This document shows, piece by piece, positions 25,342-33,083 of a stretch of 34,828 bases of DNA (position 1 is its first letter; each line of letters opens with the position of its first letter). This DNA comes from a virus, in the IMG/VR virus record IMGVR_UViG_3300010391_000221, positions 1 to 34,828 of that record; one strand, 5' to 3'. A model generated the notes under the pieces. The model was not told the origin of the DNA and ran no database searches. It was given only the letters and a program-made list of their open reading frames with translations. Position numbers and translations under genes: made by a program.

Positions 25342-26238
25342 CTAGAACATATCGTGGTTGCTGTCGAAGAGCGCGTCGAAGGCGTTGCTGATCTGGCGGC
25401 CCGGTGCCGTGACCTGATTCGCGTGCTGCGCAATCTTCCGATCCTGCGTCTGGGCGTGTTCCATCTCGTCGCGGTAGTCGACCAGATAGCGATCCGCGAG
25501 TTCCAACCAGGAGGACTGTGCCGTGCTGCCGTACATCGCCCGACAGGCGGCGATTGCGGCCTTTGCCTCGATGACCGATGACGGACACAACGGCAGATCC
25601 GTCTCGTTCTGGAGCGCTGGCGCTTTGCGCTTGAACTCGATCAAGTAGGGCCGCGTGTCCGTGGGAACAGGCCACAACTCGATTTGCAAACTCCCATCTG
25701 CCGACGCGGGCGCCATCGCCCAGGCGCTCGCGGGCGAGCCGCCCTGCGCGATGCGTGCGGGGTCGCGCTGGTTTAAGTATTCACGACTGACCTTGGCCAA
25801 GTCCTGGATCTGGCGCACCGCCTTCACTTCGAGGGAATCGGCAACCAAGTAGTACAGGGGCGCAATCACGTAGCCCGTCTTCACCATCGTCGGTCCCGCC
25901 CAGGGGTTGGACAAACTGAGACTCGCAGTCCCCTGCACGCTCGCGATGGGGATCGGCGGCACGCTCAACCCCCCGACCCACATGAATGCGTCGATGTCCT
26001 GGACACCGAAGCTGGTGCCCGTTCCCAACACGAGAGGGCTCCCTTGACTGACCGTGATGAGCCCGGTTGTCTTGGGAGCAGCGCTGTTGACAACGGTGTT
26101 GGTCAGCAGAAAGGACCAATCGTAGGCTTCGAGGATCTGTTCTTGCGCACGATTGAGCCAGCTCTTGATGTCGGCGGCCGCGGCGTTCCCGCTCAGGAGC
26201 AGCCGCAGATTTTCTTGCATCGAACCGAACGACGCCAT
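25342..26238 (-). CDS. Head-tail adaptor candidate, 298 aa
   Basis: Start set at ATG 26238, 14 nt after the previous gene, with AGGA upstream. The N-terminus has IKSWLNRAQEQILEAYDWSF, a pattern ('ln.A..ei...ydWsFl') common to podovirus adaptor or head-tail connector proteins. A beta-rich insertion (GLITVSQGSPLVLGTGTSFG) and a helical end (SSVIEAKAAIAACRAMYGS, SWLELADRYLVDYRDEM) follow. It would bind the portal ring beneath the head and attach the tail hub encoded next. Confidence 0.7.
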   Translation of the reverse strand: MASFGSMQENLRLLLSGNAAAADIKSWLNRAQEQILEAYDWSFLLTNTVVNSAAPKTTGLITVSQGSPLVLGTGTSFGVQDIDAFMWVGGLSVPPIPIASVQGTASLSLSNPWAGPTMVKTGYVIAPLYYLVADSLEVKAVRQIQDLAKVSREYLNQRDPARIAQGGSPASAWAMAPASADGSLQIELWPVPTDTRPYLIEFKRKAPALQNETDLPLCPSSVIEAKAAIAACRAMYGSTAQSSWLELADRYLVDYRDEMEHAQTQDRKIAQHANQVTAPGRQISNAFDALFDSNHDMF

Positions 26239-26252
26239 AGCGTCATCCTCAC

Positions 26253-26663
26253 TCACGACACATGGTACGGGAAATAGTGGACGGTGAAGAGCACCTGCGC
26301 ATTCGAGCGCTGCACAGCCGTCCAACTCGTGCTGGCAATGATTACGAGGCCCTTCCGATACCCGTGGATGCCCTCCCGGTTGAACGCCGTGCCGGGCGCC
26401 AGCGCAGTCCGCCAAAGACAATTGGGCGTTGGATCAGCGTTCCCAAACAGAGGTGTAGCATCGGCTGGGGCAGTCGTGGCGTCGTAAAACAGAAGGACGA
26501 CAGCATTTCCAGTCGGGTTTTGCGAGATTTCATAACTCGTCACAATCGCGGGCGCGACCACGCCCCCCGGTCGCGGCAGTTCGGGCAACAGGATGAAGCT
26601 GCTCGCCAACCCACCCGAGCTGCCCATCGACGTGTTCCCCGCAAAGTAGTCTTGGATGTTCAT
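26253..26663 (-). CDS. Small structural protein, 136 aa
   Basis: No family recognised. Starts MNIQDYFAGNTSMGSSGGL; a beta-rich body (GGVVAPAIVTSYEISQNPTG, NAVVLLFYDATTAPADATP, RKGLVIIASTSWTAVQRSN) ends AQVLFTVHYFPYHVS. No membrane or export signal. It resembles small single-domain beta proteins that decorate heads or form tail parts, and lies between capsid and adaptor genes. The ATG follows directly on the previous frame's TGA. Confidence 0.65.
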   Translation of the reverse strand: MNIQDYFAGNTSMGSSGGLASSFILLPELPRPGGVVAPAIVTSYEISQNPTGNAVVLLFYDATTAPADATPLFGNADPTPNCLWRTALAPGTAFNREGIHGYRKGLVIIASTSWTAVQRSNAQVLFTVHYFPYHVS

Positions 26664-26828
26664 TCACCGCAGTCCTGCGGGCAAGCCGGCACGTCCTGCG
26701 ATCCGTGGACCCCGACCGACACGGCGCCGGCCAATTTTCTTGAGGCCCTTGCGTCTGAGTTGATGGGTGTACTCTCGGGGCTTAATGATTGGATCATCGG
26801 TGAGTCTGACGTGAGAATCGGCACTCAC
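26664..26828 (-). CDS. Possible small basic protein, about 54 aa (start uncertain)
   Basis: The frame can start at ATG 26876 (no ribosome site) or GTG 26828 (AGGGAG 9 nt upstream). Its second half is basic (QLRRKGLKKIGRRRVGRGPR) and its TGA is directly followed by the next ATG. The GTG lies inside the arm of a hairpin. Low certainty, but composition and tight junction resemble the neighbouring basic micropeptides. Confidence 0.35.
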   Translation of the reverse strand: MSADSHVRLTDDPIIKPREYTHQLRRKGLKKIGRRRVGRGPRIAGRAGLPAGLR

Positions 26829-26858
26829 GGAAGGAGTCTCCCTACCCCCGTGAGTGCC
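26820..26858. promoter_or_regulatory. Inverted repeat covering a possible start codon
   Basis: GGCACTCACGG (26820-26830) and CCGTGAGTGCC (26848-26858) form a perfect 11-bp stem with a 17-nt loop. There is no T-run on either side, so RNA processing or translational control is more likely than termination. A second stem (7 bp, 26880-26900) is close by. Confidence 0.55.
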
Positions 26859-26879
26859 TCGGTTTGAGAGAGTCATGCC

Positions 26880-26900
26880 GCGAGGGACGTGCGCCCTCGC
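26880..26900. promoter_or_regulatory. Small GC-rich hairpin
   Basis: GCGAGGG and CCCTCGC form a 7-bp stem with the 7-nt loop acgtgcg, 12 nt past the stop of the 25-aa micropeptide. No T-run follows on the minus strand. Confidence 0.45.
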
Positions 26901-26912
26901 CGACTCACTGAC

Positions 26913-26990
26913 CTACATCTTGCGGTGGCGACCCCGCCGACCGCCACGATGCTTCCTCCGGCCTTTGTGGCCGCGTCGAGCGTAACGCAT
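26913..26990 (-). CDS. Arg-rich, protamine-like micropeptide, 25 aa
   Basis: AAAGGAGG lies 7 nt before ATG 26990, the best ribosome site in the region. The frame encodes 25 residues, of which 10 are Arg, 3 Lys and 3 His (MRYARRGHKGRRKHRGG at the start), ending in TAG. Its composition is that of DNA-condensing peptides such as adenovirus mu or microvirus J; homology is not implied. It lies between head genes, so packaging with DNA is a reasonable guess. Confidence 0.65.
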   Translation of the reverse strand: MRYARRGHKGRRKHRGGRRGRHRKM

Positions 26991-27030
26991 GGCGTGTCCT
27001 CCTTTCTTCTCAGAGTCACACGCCCAGCCT

Positions 27031-27411
27031 TCATCGTCCGATGGCTAGGAAGCGTGCGCAAAAGGTGCTCACGTTCGTCCCTGCCGTGATCTCTTGCAAC
27101 GCACTCTGCGCGCCCACATCCGCGTTCGGCGTCGTATCAACACCGTAGAGGGCGACGGTCCCGGCCGCCTCGCTCTGCGTAATGGGGCGGATCCGCGTGC
27201 ACACAGGGATAACGACTTTGTCGCTACTGCCAATGACAAACGACGGGGCGACGATCAGCAGCTCGAGAAGCTCGAAGCCAAGATCATTCGGCTCGAAGGT
27301 GTCCCCGCCCGTGGCGTAGGAATTTGAGAAGAACATCATACCCGTCACCATCCGGCGATTGCCAAACGCAATCGGGAGGTCCGGGTCCATGGCAAAGGTG
27401 AGGGCGCCCAC
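27031..27411 (-). CDS. Small head-region protein, 126 aa
   Basis: No family recognised. Begins MGALTFAMDPDLPIAFGNRR, then beta-rich stretches (LLELLIVAPSFVIGSSDKV, TVALYGVDTTPNADV). No signal or membrane segment. It lies right after another small head-region gene downstream of the capsid gene, where decoration and head-completion proteins are usual. Confidence 0.65.
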   Translation of the reverse strand: MGALTFAMDPDLPIAFGNRRMVTGMMFFSNSYATGGDTFEPNDLGFELLELLIVAPSFVIGSSDKVVIPVCTRIRPITQSEAAGTVALYGVDTTPNADVGAQSALQEITAGTNVSTFCARFLAIGR

Positions 27412-27422
27412 GGATGCGTCTC

Positions 27423-27743
27423 CTAGACCAACAGCACGCCAACTACGCTGGCACCGCCGGCGCCGGACTTGAGGTAAATGTCGATGTTCACTTTCGTCTT
27501 GTCCGTGGCGTCTTTGGCGAGTGTGGTCCGATCGTAGCTGGCGTATGCGCCTTGTGGCGTACCCGTGCCGATGGCGTTGACGAACAGATAGGCGCGATTG
27601 ACGACGAAGTCCGGTGTGAGGCCATCCATCACGCAGGTGTTCTTGGTCGTCCCGTCCTCGGTGAGACCGGTGAACTCGTAGTAGTAGCCGACCGTCGGCA
27701 GACTAACCGACAGCGGGATTCCAACAGCGGGGGCGATGGGCAT
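27423..27743 (-). CDS. Small head-region protein (decoration candidate), 106 aa
   Basis: A compact beta-rich protein (GIPLSVSLPTVGYYYEFTGL, FVVNRAYLFVNAIGTG, KVNIDIYLKSGAGGASVVGV). It starts 4 nt after the capsid gene ends. Decoration proteins are often of this size and position. No sequence motif proves it. Confidence 0.65.
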   Translation of the reverse strand: MPIAPAVGIPLSVSLPTVGYYYEFTGLTEDGTTKNTCVMDGLTPDFVVNRAYLFVNAIGTGTPQGAYASYDRTTLAKDATDKTKVNIDIYLKSGAGGASVVGVLLV

Positions 27744-27747
27744 AGGC

Positions 27748-28788
27748 TTACTCCAGGATTCCCGTGATGACCGACTGGTAGCGCGGCCCGGTCACGATCA
27801 AATCGCCGTAGACGATGAGTTGGTCGACAAACGCGTCTTGGTTCGGAATCGGAAAGCCTTCCTTCCCGTACTCCGCACCGCGCCGAATGAAGTCGACGCC
27901 ATCCATCAACCAGAGCTGGATGTATTCGGTGTTGAGCCAGTGGAAACTGCCAGCGAGTTGATGACTGTCGACGATGATTTCCGCGCCGTTCATGTTGATG
28001 GTTCGGAAACCCACATCGCGCAACGGTCCCGGTGGATTGCGATCTTGGGGCTGCACGCGGTTCCAAAGATCGTTCCACAACTTCTGCGTCGTGACGCCCA
28101 AATCCGGTGTGGTGTTGCCGAAGGTCGCAGCCCCGAAGCCTTGCTGCAGAAGCGAGAGGGACAGCGGCACGGCGACGGCAGCATTCACGTTCGCCTTGAT
28201 CGCAAAGCCAGGATCGCCGAGTGATCCGCCGCGGGTGATGCCCCCGTAGACTCCGGTATCGAGCACCCCGTTGTAGAGACCGTCAAAGATCGGGGCACCG
28301 GTGTCGGGGTCCACAGTCGGCGTCGTATTCGCAACGGCCACACCCGCCGTGTTCGGCTTGGTGCCGTAGATTTGGTACCCGAGCCGATCGAACAGCGAGT
28401 TGGAGGCGTTCTCCGCAAGCGTTTCAGCGTAGTCAATCAGCTGCACTTCGTCGCCCGCGTTTTTCCGGACGTCCATGTGATCTTTGTTGATTTCGACGGC
28501 GGCCCGTTTCCAGTCGAATTGCAGATCGGTCATGAACTCTTTTTGACCCGTCCCGAACGTGAAGCCGCGGCCGTAGCCGTAGGCGGGCATGCCCGCGTAG
28601 ATGAACGGCGTGCGAATCTCCGCACCGCCCCGGTAGCGCACCGTCCGTGCCCCGCCGCGTGCGCGCTGGTTGAGCCGCAGGAGCAGCGCATTGGTGTTGA
28701 AGAACAGATCGTAGACTTCGGGGAGTTTCGCGTCGAGCGTCGAGGACAGGATGTTGTTGATCGCTCTACCGTCAAGAGGCAATGCCAT
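27748..28788 (-). CDS. Major capsid protein, 346 aa
   Basis: Length, abundance-type composition and order (after scaffold, before small head proteins) identify it. Features include an N-terminal helical arm (INNILSSTLDAKLPEVYDLF), a segment rich in Gly/Tyr/Phe (AGMPAYGYGRGFTFGTG), a long helix (DWKRAAVEINKDHMDVRKNA, LIDYAETLAENASNSLFDRL) and a C-terminal beta region (VDSHQLAGSFHWLNTEYIQL). This matches phage coat proteins of the HK97 fold in tailed phages; the fold itself is inferred. It forms the icosahedral shell. Confidence 0.85.
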   Translation of the reverse strand: MALPLDGRAINNILSSTLDAKLPEVYDLFFNTNALLLRLNQRARGGARTVRYRGGAEIRTPFIYAGMPAYGYGRGFTFGTGQKEFMTDLQFDWKRAAVEINKDHMDVRKNAGDEVQLIDYAETLAENASNSLFDRLGYQIYGTKPNTAGVAVANTTPTVDPDTGAPIFDGLYNGVLDTGVYGGITRGGSLGDPGFAIKANVNAAVAVPLSLSLLQQGFGAATFGNTTPDLGVTTQKLWNDLWNRVQPQDRNPPGPLRDVGFRTINMNGAEIIVDSHQLAGSFHWLNTEYIQLWLMDGVDFIRRGAEYGKEGFPIPNQDAFVDQLIVYGDLIVTGPRYQSVITGILE

Positions 28789-28802
28789 CGGCTAGTCCCT
28801 TC

Positions 28803-29684
28803 TCACTCGCTGCCTGTCTTGCGTTGGCTGGTGTTGGCGACTTCGCGCTGGATGATGCTCAGCAGATTGGTACGCCGCTTCTGGGCGCGCTCGAGTGGAT
28901 CTTTGGGCTGTTCGGGCAACAGGCGTGGGCTGATACGCGCGGTGAGTCCAGCGACACGCTCTTTGTCGGCCTCCGCCTTCGCATCTGCCAGCGCACGCTG
29001 CACTGCCTGCTCGATCTCTTGCTTGTGCCTGCCGGGGCTCGCCTTCGCAGCGAGCGCCTGTTGCAAGAGCTGCTGGGGTGAGAGCGAGGCAAGTTCCGTC
29101 GCGCTGGCAATCAGTTCGTCGAACGGGACGCCAGATTCTTGCGAGAGCCGCATGGCCTGCATCGCCAACTGCAGTTGCCCGCCTTGGGTCGTCGTGAAGT
29201 TCTGCAGCAACGACTTTACGCTCTCGACCTCGGGTTTCAAACTGGTTTGCAAGTCCTCCGAGATCATTTTGCGGAGCCGCGCGGCTTGCTGGCGCGCATC
29301 GAGATCGTCCCAGCCATCGAACGGATCGGCGGGCGGCGCTGCGGTGTCTTTGGCGGTCGGCGGCTGGTCCCCGTAGCGCAACTTGCCCGATTGAATTTCT
29401 TGGGCCGCGCGCCGCGCCCACTCGATTGTCTCGCGGGTCTGCTCCGGCGTGAGGCCGAACGAGGCGAGGTGCTGCTTCCAGGGCGCGTGCTCTTTTTCGA
29501 GCGCGGCGTGCTTCGCCTGCCAGTCGTCGGCCGGCGGCGTTGTGGGTGGTGCAGTCGAGGGCGGTGTGGAAGCGGGCGGGGCTGCGGATGGTGGGGCCGT
29601 GGGGGAGTTCGGTGGGTCCGTATCCGGAGCGCCACCACGGATCAGCGCGATGTTGGTACCTGGATAACAGAGCCGCGTTGCCAT
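28803..29684 (-). CDS. Scaffold protein candidate, 293 aa
   Basis: Start taken at ATG 29684, 7 nt after the upstream micropeptide stops; a GTG at 29717 would add 11 residues. The N-terminus is Pro/Ala/Thr-rich, then charged helices dominate (WQAKHAALEKEHAPWKQHL, QQAARLRKMISEDLQTSLK, QEIEQAVQRALADAKAEADK), ending in a basic helix (LERAQKRRTNLLSIIQREV). Long charged helices with a basic C-terminus directly before the coat gene are the hallmark of scaffold proteins, whose C-terminus contacts coat during procapsid assembly. Confidence 0.75.
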   Translation of the reverse strand: MATRLCYPGTNIALIRGGAPDTDPPNSPTAPPSAAPPASTPPSTAPPTTPPADDWQAKHAALEKEHAPWKQHLASFGLTPEQTRETIEWARRAAQEIQSGKLRYGDQPPTAKDTAAPPADPFDGWDDLDARQQAARLRKMISEDLQTSLKPEVESVKSLLQNFTTTQGGQLQLAMQAMRLSQESGVPFDELIASATELASLSPQQLLQQALAAKASPGRHKQEIEQAVQRALADAKAEADKERVAGLTARISPRLLPEQPKDPLERAQKRRTNLLSIIQREVANTSQRKTGSE

Positions 29685-29691
29685 GACGGGA

Positions 29692-29775
29692 TTACCGACC
29701 GCGCCGCCGCTTGCCACGGCCCTTGCCGTAGATGGCTGACTTCACCTGTCCTCGTCCTCGTTTGCGTCGCGCCAT
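29692..29775 (-). CDS. Arg/Lys-rich micropeptide, 27 aa
   Basis: GAGGTG lies 6 nt before ATG 29775. The 27 residues (MARRKRGRGQVKSAIYGKGR then GKRRRGR) have 9 Arg and 4 Lys. The TAA is 7 nt before the scaffold ATG. Same style as the 25-aa peptide on the other side of the capsid gene. Possible DNA-condensing or nucleic-acid-binding virion peptide. Confidence 0.6.
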   Translation of the reverse strand: MARRKRGRGQVKSAIYGKGRGKRRRGR

Positions 29776-29856
29776 ATCGTTCACCTCACGTTCTGTTTGC
29801 TAGAACACTCCGTTCATATTTTACCGCAGAGGTCAAGCCCCGAAAGAAACACTGTC

Positions 29857-30237
29857 TCATCTCGCCATGCCTGGCGGCATCATCGGCATCGCAGGCATCC
29901 CACCTGCTTGCGGGCCGCCGCGCGCCGCCAAGAGTGCCGCCAACTGCTGTGGGATCGCTTGGCCGGGATTGCGCGCCGCATCGCCTTGCATGCCGGTCGC
30001 TTTGTGCGATGGGGCACCGCCGCCACGCATCGTTTGGAGGAATTTGCCGAACTTATCGGCCCCCATGCCGGCCAGAAACGTCAAGAGCATCATCGCCTGC
30101 GGCGGCAGACCGCCTTGCCCCCGCTGCGCGAGCATCTCGAGCGGATTGGGGGCGCCAGCACCGGGTGCGGGAGGTAGTGCACCCGGTACTGGCATTGCAG
30201 ATCCAGAGGTTGGAGCTGGCAACACTCCAAGAGGCAT
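29857..30237 (-). CDS. Pro/Met/Gly-rich small protein, 126 aa
   Basis: Low complexity, rich in Pro, Met, Gly and Ala (LPPAPGAGAPNPLEMLAQRG, GGMPAMPMMPPGMAR at the end), with one hydrophobic helix-like stretch (QAMMLLTFLAGMGADKFGKF). No family recognised. Between portal and scaffold genes, where small assembly or protease-type genes are usual, but no protease motif is seen. The ribosome site is weak. Confidence 0.55.
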   Translation of the reverse strand: MPLGVLPAPTSGSAMPVPGALPPAPGAGAPNPLEMLAQRGQGGLPPQAMMLLTFLAGMGADKFGKFLQTMRGGGAPSHKATGMQGDAARNPGQAIPQQLAALLAARGGPQAGGMPAMPMMPPGMAR

Positions 30238-30341
30238 ACTCGCGTTCTACTCTCGGGAACCAACTCTGTCAACGATCAGACGAACGTGATACAGGAAACA
30301 CAACAGCAGTGCGCAATGCAGAACGCACGGAGGGCTTAGCG
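30238..30341. promoter_or_regulatory. Divergent intergenic region with possible sigma70 promoter for the + strand gene
   Basis: This 104-bp gap separates a minus-strand gene from the only plus-strand gene. CTGTCA and GATACA are spaced by 16 bp (about 30268-30295) and could be -35/-10 boxes. GGAGGG at 30329-30334 is the ribosome site, 7 nt before ATG 30342. The promoter call is weak; the ribosome site is strong. Confidence 0.35.
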
Positions 30342-31040
30342 ATGACGCGATCAGCACGGTGGCTCAGTGGTCTCCTGATTCTTGTGGCGACATCTCGTGC
30401 CCATGCACAGGCAACGGCGACCCCCACACGCACCAACACGCGCACGCCCACCATCACCGCCACCCCAACCAAAACGATGCCAGCCACGTGGACCCCGGTG
30501 CCCACATGGACCCCGACGCGTACGCAGACGGGCACGCCCACGCCGACACTGACGGGCACGCCGACACTGACGGGCACGCCAACACTCACCTCCACACCGA
30601 CCCGCACTGGCACGCCAACCAATACCAGCACCGCCACGCCGACACGCACGCCCACCGCCACCCCGACGATCACACGCACACCAACGATCACCCCGACGGA
30701 CACACCGAACACGTCGGGGAACATCGCGCTCTCCATGGGCGGCGCCCCGACACCGGCGACCACGGCGTGCGCAACCGAAGTGACTGGCTACAAGACCGGC
30801 CACAAGTCGGTACACGTGGAAGTGACGGCGGGCGGCGGCGGCACACCGACACCGGCGATCAAAGTCATGTGCCGCGGGATCGCGGGGAACACCTCGCTCC
30901 TGCAGGAAGGCACGACGCTGAGCGCCTCCGGTGTCCGCGAATACGACACCTGGTGCGACGCGCACACGATCTGCGTCAACGACTGCGGCGGGTGTTCGAT
31001 TTCTGCGTGGGTGCGGGCGGATCCGATTCCGATGCCATAG
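30342..31040 (+). CDS. Secreted Thr-Pro-repeat protein on the opposite strand (moron-like), 232 aa
   Basis: Start chosen at ATG 30342 with GGAGGG 7 nt upstream, because the protein then opens with a signal peptide ([20 protein letters not shown], then HAQ). About 100 residues of TPTxTPT repeat follow (28-126), then a C-terminal domain of about 105 residues with paired Cys ([39 protein letters not shown]). The build is the same as that of the secreted proteins at the left end, but it lies on the other strand between portal and scaffold-region genes, with gaps on both sides. This is the usual pattern of a moron: an independently expressed cargo gene. Probably acts on or outside the host surface. 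Confidence 0.8.
   Translation: MTRSARWLSGLLILVATSRAHAQATATPTRTNTRTPTITATPTKTMPATWTPVPTWTPTRTQTGTPTPTLTGTPTLTGTPTLTSTPTRTGTPTNTSTATPTRTPTATPTITRTPTITPTDTPNTSGNIALSMGGAPTPATTACATEVTGYKTGHKSVHVEVTAGGGGTPTPAIKVMCRGIAGNTSLLQEGTTLSASGVREYDTWCDAHTICVNDCGGCSISAWVRADPIPMP
30420..30715 (+). repeat. Thr-Pro-encoding degenerate repeat, plus orientation
   Basis: Plus-strand array of ACN-CCN-type codons encoding TPTxTPT. It is inverted relative to the arrays at 1-1500, 5.7-6.0, 6.7-6.8 and 14.6-15.3 kb, so it forms an inverted repeat pair with them at low to moderate identity. Confidence 0.75.
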
Positions 31041-31178
31041 GCCAGAGGCGTCGTTCAGCAACTCGCACCTCGATGCAATCATGCTGAACGCATCGGCAAT
31101 CGCCGTCGTGGTCCTTTGACCGCACGCAGCGATCAAGATGCGGCGGGCACAGAAAGCTACAGCGGAGAAAGTTAGGAA
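31041..31178. terminator. Convergent gap with inverted repeat
   Basis: In the 138 bp between two convergent gene ends, CGTTCAGCA (31052-31060) and TGCTGAACG (31082-31090) form a perfect 9-bp stem with a 21-nt loop, placed 12 nt after the + strand stop. There is no T-run, so a terminator is possible but not proven. No other gene is seen here. Confidence 0.4.
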
Positions 31179-33080
31179 TCACTTCGCCCCACCCTGCTTC
31201 CGCCCGGGCTTCTGTTGCTGCATCGGGCCGATGCCGAGCGCTTGGCGCTGCGCGGCTTCCTGCACGGCTTCTTGCAAGAGGTCCTTCGGGTTCTCGAAGC
31301 CGGCTTCTTCCAACACCATCCACGAGGGCAGGAGAGAGCCCTGCGCGAGTTGCATCTTGAGTTGAGACCGCGCGATCCGGTTCGCACCGAGAGACGAGAA
31401 CGGCTCGACCTTGAACCGGAACAAGCGCCACGCGCCCTTGATCGCCGCGAGAATTTGGTCCTGTCCTGCGGTGGGCAGCGCGACGATCCGACGCTGCAAC
31501 TGGACCACCCCGCCCTCGGCGGCCAGCGCTTTCACGTGCTCGTCGTCCTCGCTGTCTTGCTGGCGCTGCTGCTCGTCCTGCAGGCGCTTCACCGCGAGGT
31601 GCACGATCTCCTGCGTGAGTGTGTCGCGTTCGAACTTGTAGCTGTTGATCGTGTTGAGCGAGCCGATCACCGTCATCAACCGGTCCGCGGTGTAGAACTG
31701 GAAAATCCGACTGACCCACTTCTGCCCGAGCCGTTCGAGAAAACTTTCCAGTCGGCGCGCCTGGGCGCGAATGAGCACTTGTGAAGCCGACTGCAAGCCC
31801 TCGAGCAGCGCGGCCGATCTCACCTCTGCGCGGCCTCTCGTCGTACCGATGCCGCCGCCGGCATCCTGCAGCCCCGAGACGTACTCCATGAGTCCCTGCA
31901 GAAACTGCATGTACTGAATCAGCATGCCGGTCGGCACCGGGGATGGTTGGCGCTCGACGGTGCGCCCCGCCATTTTCTCGATCACGTAGTGGCCCGCGTC
32001 GCGGAGAGACTGCACGGCCTCGGGAGCCAGCGCGTTCTGGTCCGCAGTGACGAACGGCGGCGAGTTCACGAGCACGATGCGGGTGAGCAGGTTGCCGATC
32101 TGGTTGAAGCTCGACTGCACGCGGCGGATGGCTTCGAGTTCGTCCTTGCCCCAGGCGCTGTCGAAGTCGACCATGTTGTCGAGCCACTCGAAGGGCCAGC
32201 GCCCGTCGTAGTAGGGGTTCGGCGCCCCGGGCAACCATTTCCCGTTCACGTCGTGCCGATTACAGATCACGTTGTCGGCGCGAATGATGACCTTGCCGTT
32301 CGGATACACGGGTCCATCGTCGTCCGCCTCGGGATCGGCGATCCAGTATTCTTTCAGCTCGACGCGCGGGATCGCGCTCTTGTTGCTCTGCCCGGGCCCG
32401 CCCAGGGCTTCTTTCAGAAAGCCTTTCAAACGCGAGCTGCCCGTGCCGGTGCTCGCGTCTTTCTCCGTCGCCTTGATCTTGCCCGACGGTTTCAGTCGGT
32501 CGGCGACGTGCGCGAATTGGCGTTGCGCGGTCCACAGCGGCGCGACGGTGTTGACGCGGATGTACTGCGCGAAATCCAGATCGCGCGCACGCATCACGGC
32601 GGGATCGACGATGACTTGGCGCGGGTCGATGGTCGAGAGCGCAATGTTCCCGAGACCGTAATCGGCCTCGCTGTCCCATGTGAGATGCGCGAAGCACGAG
32701 GCAAACACTTGCGCGTACATCGCGAGATCTTCGAGAAACATCTGCCCATTCTGTTCGTCCCAGCCGGCCCTGATTGTTTGGCGCATCACGTGGGCGGTTT
32801 GCGTCACCCCCTCTTGGCGCGGCTGCACGTCGAAGATGGGTTTCGTTTCGGTGAGCAGCGCGTTTTTGCGGCGCACAAGGGGTGCGAGCAGGTTGGCGCG
32901 AAAGAGCGGGCCGGGTGCGTCGGGGTTCTTCAACGCGGAGGAGCCGGTCCCGTACAGCCGCACGGCGTTATCCCATTCGCTGCGGCGCGACTTGATCGCG
33001 TCTTCGCCTTCGGCGTCGAGGTCGTCGAGAAACCGGAGCAGGTCTTTCTCGTCTGTCGGGATTTCGAAGTGGTCAGCCAC
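31179..33080 (-). CDS. Portal protein, 633 aa
   Basis: Length, place after the terminase and general pattern identify it: an N-terminal acidic helix (DEKDLLRFLDDLDAEGEDA), the early 'RANLLAPLVRRKNALLTETK' region, an ALSTIDPRQVIVDPAV segment typical of portals, a long central wing and a helical barrel/stem region (TTRGRAEVRSAALLEGLQSA, ARRLESFLERLGQKWVSRIF). The Gln-rich C-terminus (GIGPMQQQKPGRKQ) is flexible. It forms the dodecameric DNA entry ring at one head vertex and docks the terminase. Slightly shorter than P22 portal; nearer T7-like sizes plus extension. Confidence 0.85.
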   Translation of the reverse strand: MADHFEIPTDEKDLLRFLDDLDAEGEDAIKSRRSEWDNAVRLYGTGSSALKNPDAPGPLFRANLLAPLVRRKNALLTETKPIFDVQPRQEGVTQTAHVMRQTIRAGWDEQNGQMFLEDLAMYAQVFASCFAHLTWDSEADYGLGNIALSTIDPRQVIVDPAVMRARDLDFAQYIRVNTVAPLWTAQRQFAHVADRLKPSGKIKATEKDASTGTGSSRLKGFLKEALGGPGQSNKSAIPRVELKEYWIADPEADDDGPVYPNGKVIIRADNVICNRHDVNGKWLPGAPNPYYDGRWPFEWLDNMVDFDSAWGKDELEAIRRVQSSFNQIGNLLTRIVLVNSPPFVTADQNALAPEAVQSLRDAGHYVIEKMAGRTVERQPSPVPTGMLIQYMQFLQGLMEYVSGLQDAGGGIGTTRGRAEVRSAALLEGLQSASQVLIRAQARRLESFLERLGQKWVSRIFQFYTADRLMTVIGSLNTINSYKFERDTLTQEIVHLAVKRLQDEQQRQQDSEDDEHVKALAAEGGVVQLQRRIVALPTAGQDQILAAIKGAWRLFRFKVEPFSSLGANRIARSQLKMQLAQGSLLPSWMVLEEAGFENPKDLLQEAVQEAAQRQALGIGPMQQQKPGRKQGGAK

Positions 33081-33083
33081 GCA

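Noticed and set aside
29776-29856. Promoter before the capsid operon (TTGACC near TAAAAT on the minus strand)
   Set aside because: The boxes are only 7 bp apart, not 16-18, so a sigma70 promoter is not supported.
29139-30341. Long plus-strand upstream extension of the secreted gene
   Set aside because: The extension overlaps scaffold and other minus-strand genes; ATG 30342 has a strong ribosome site and a signal peptide begins there.
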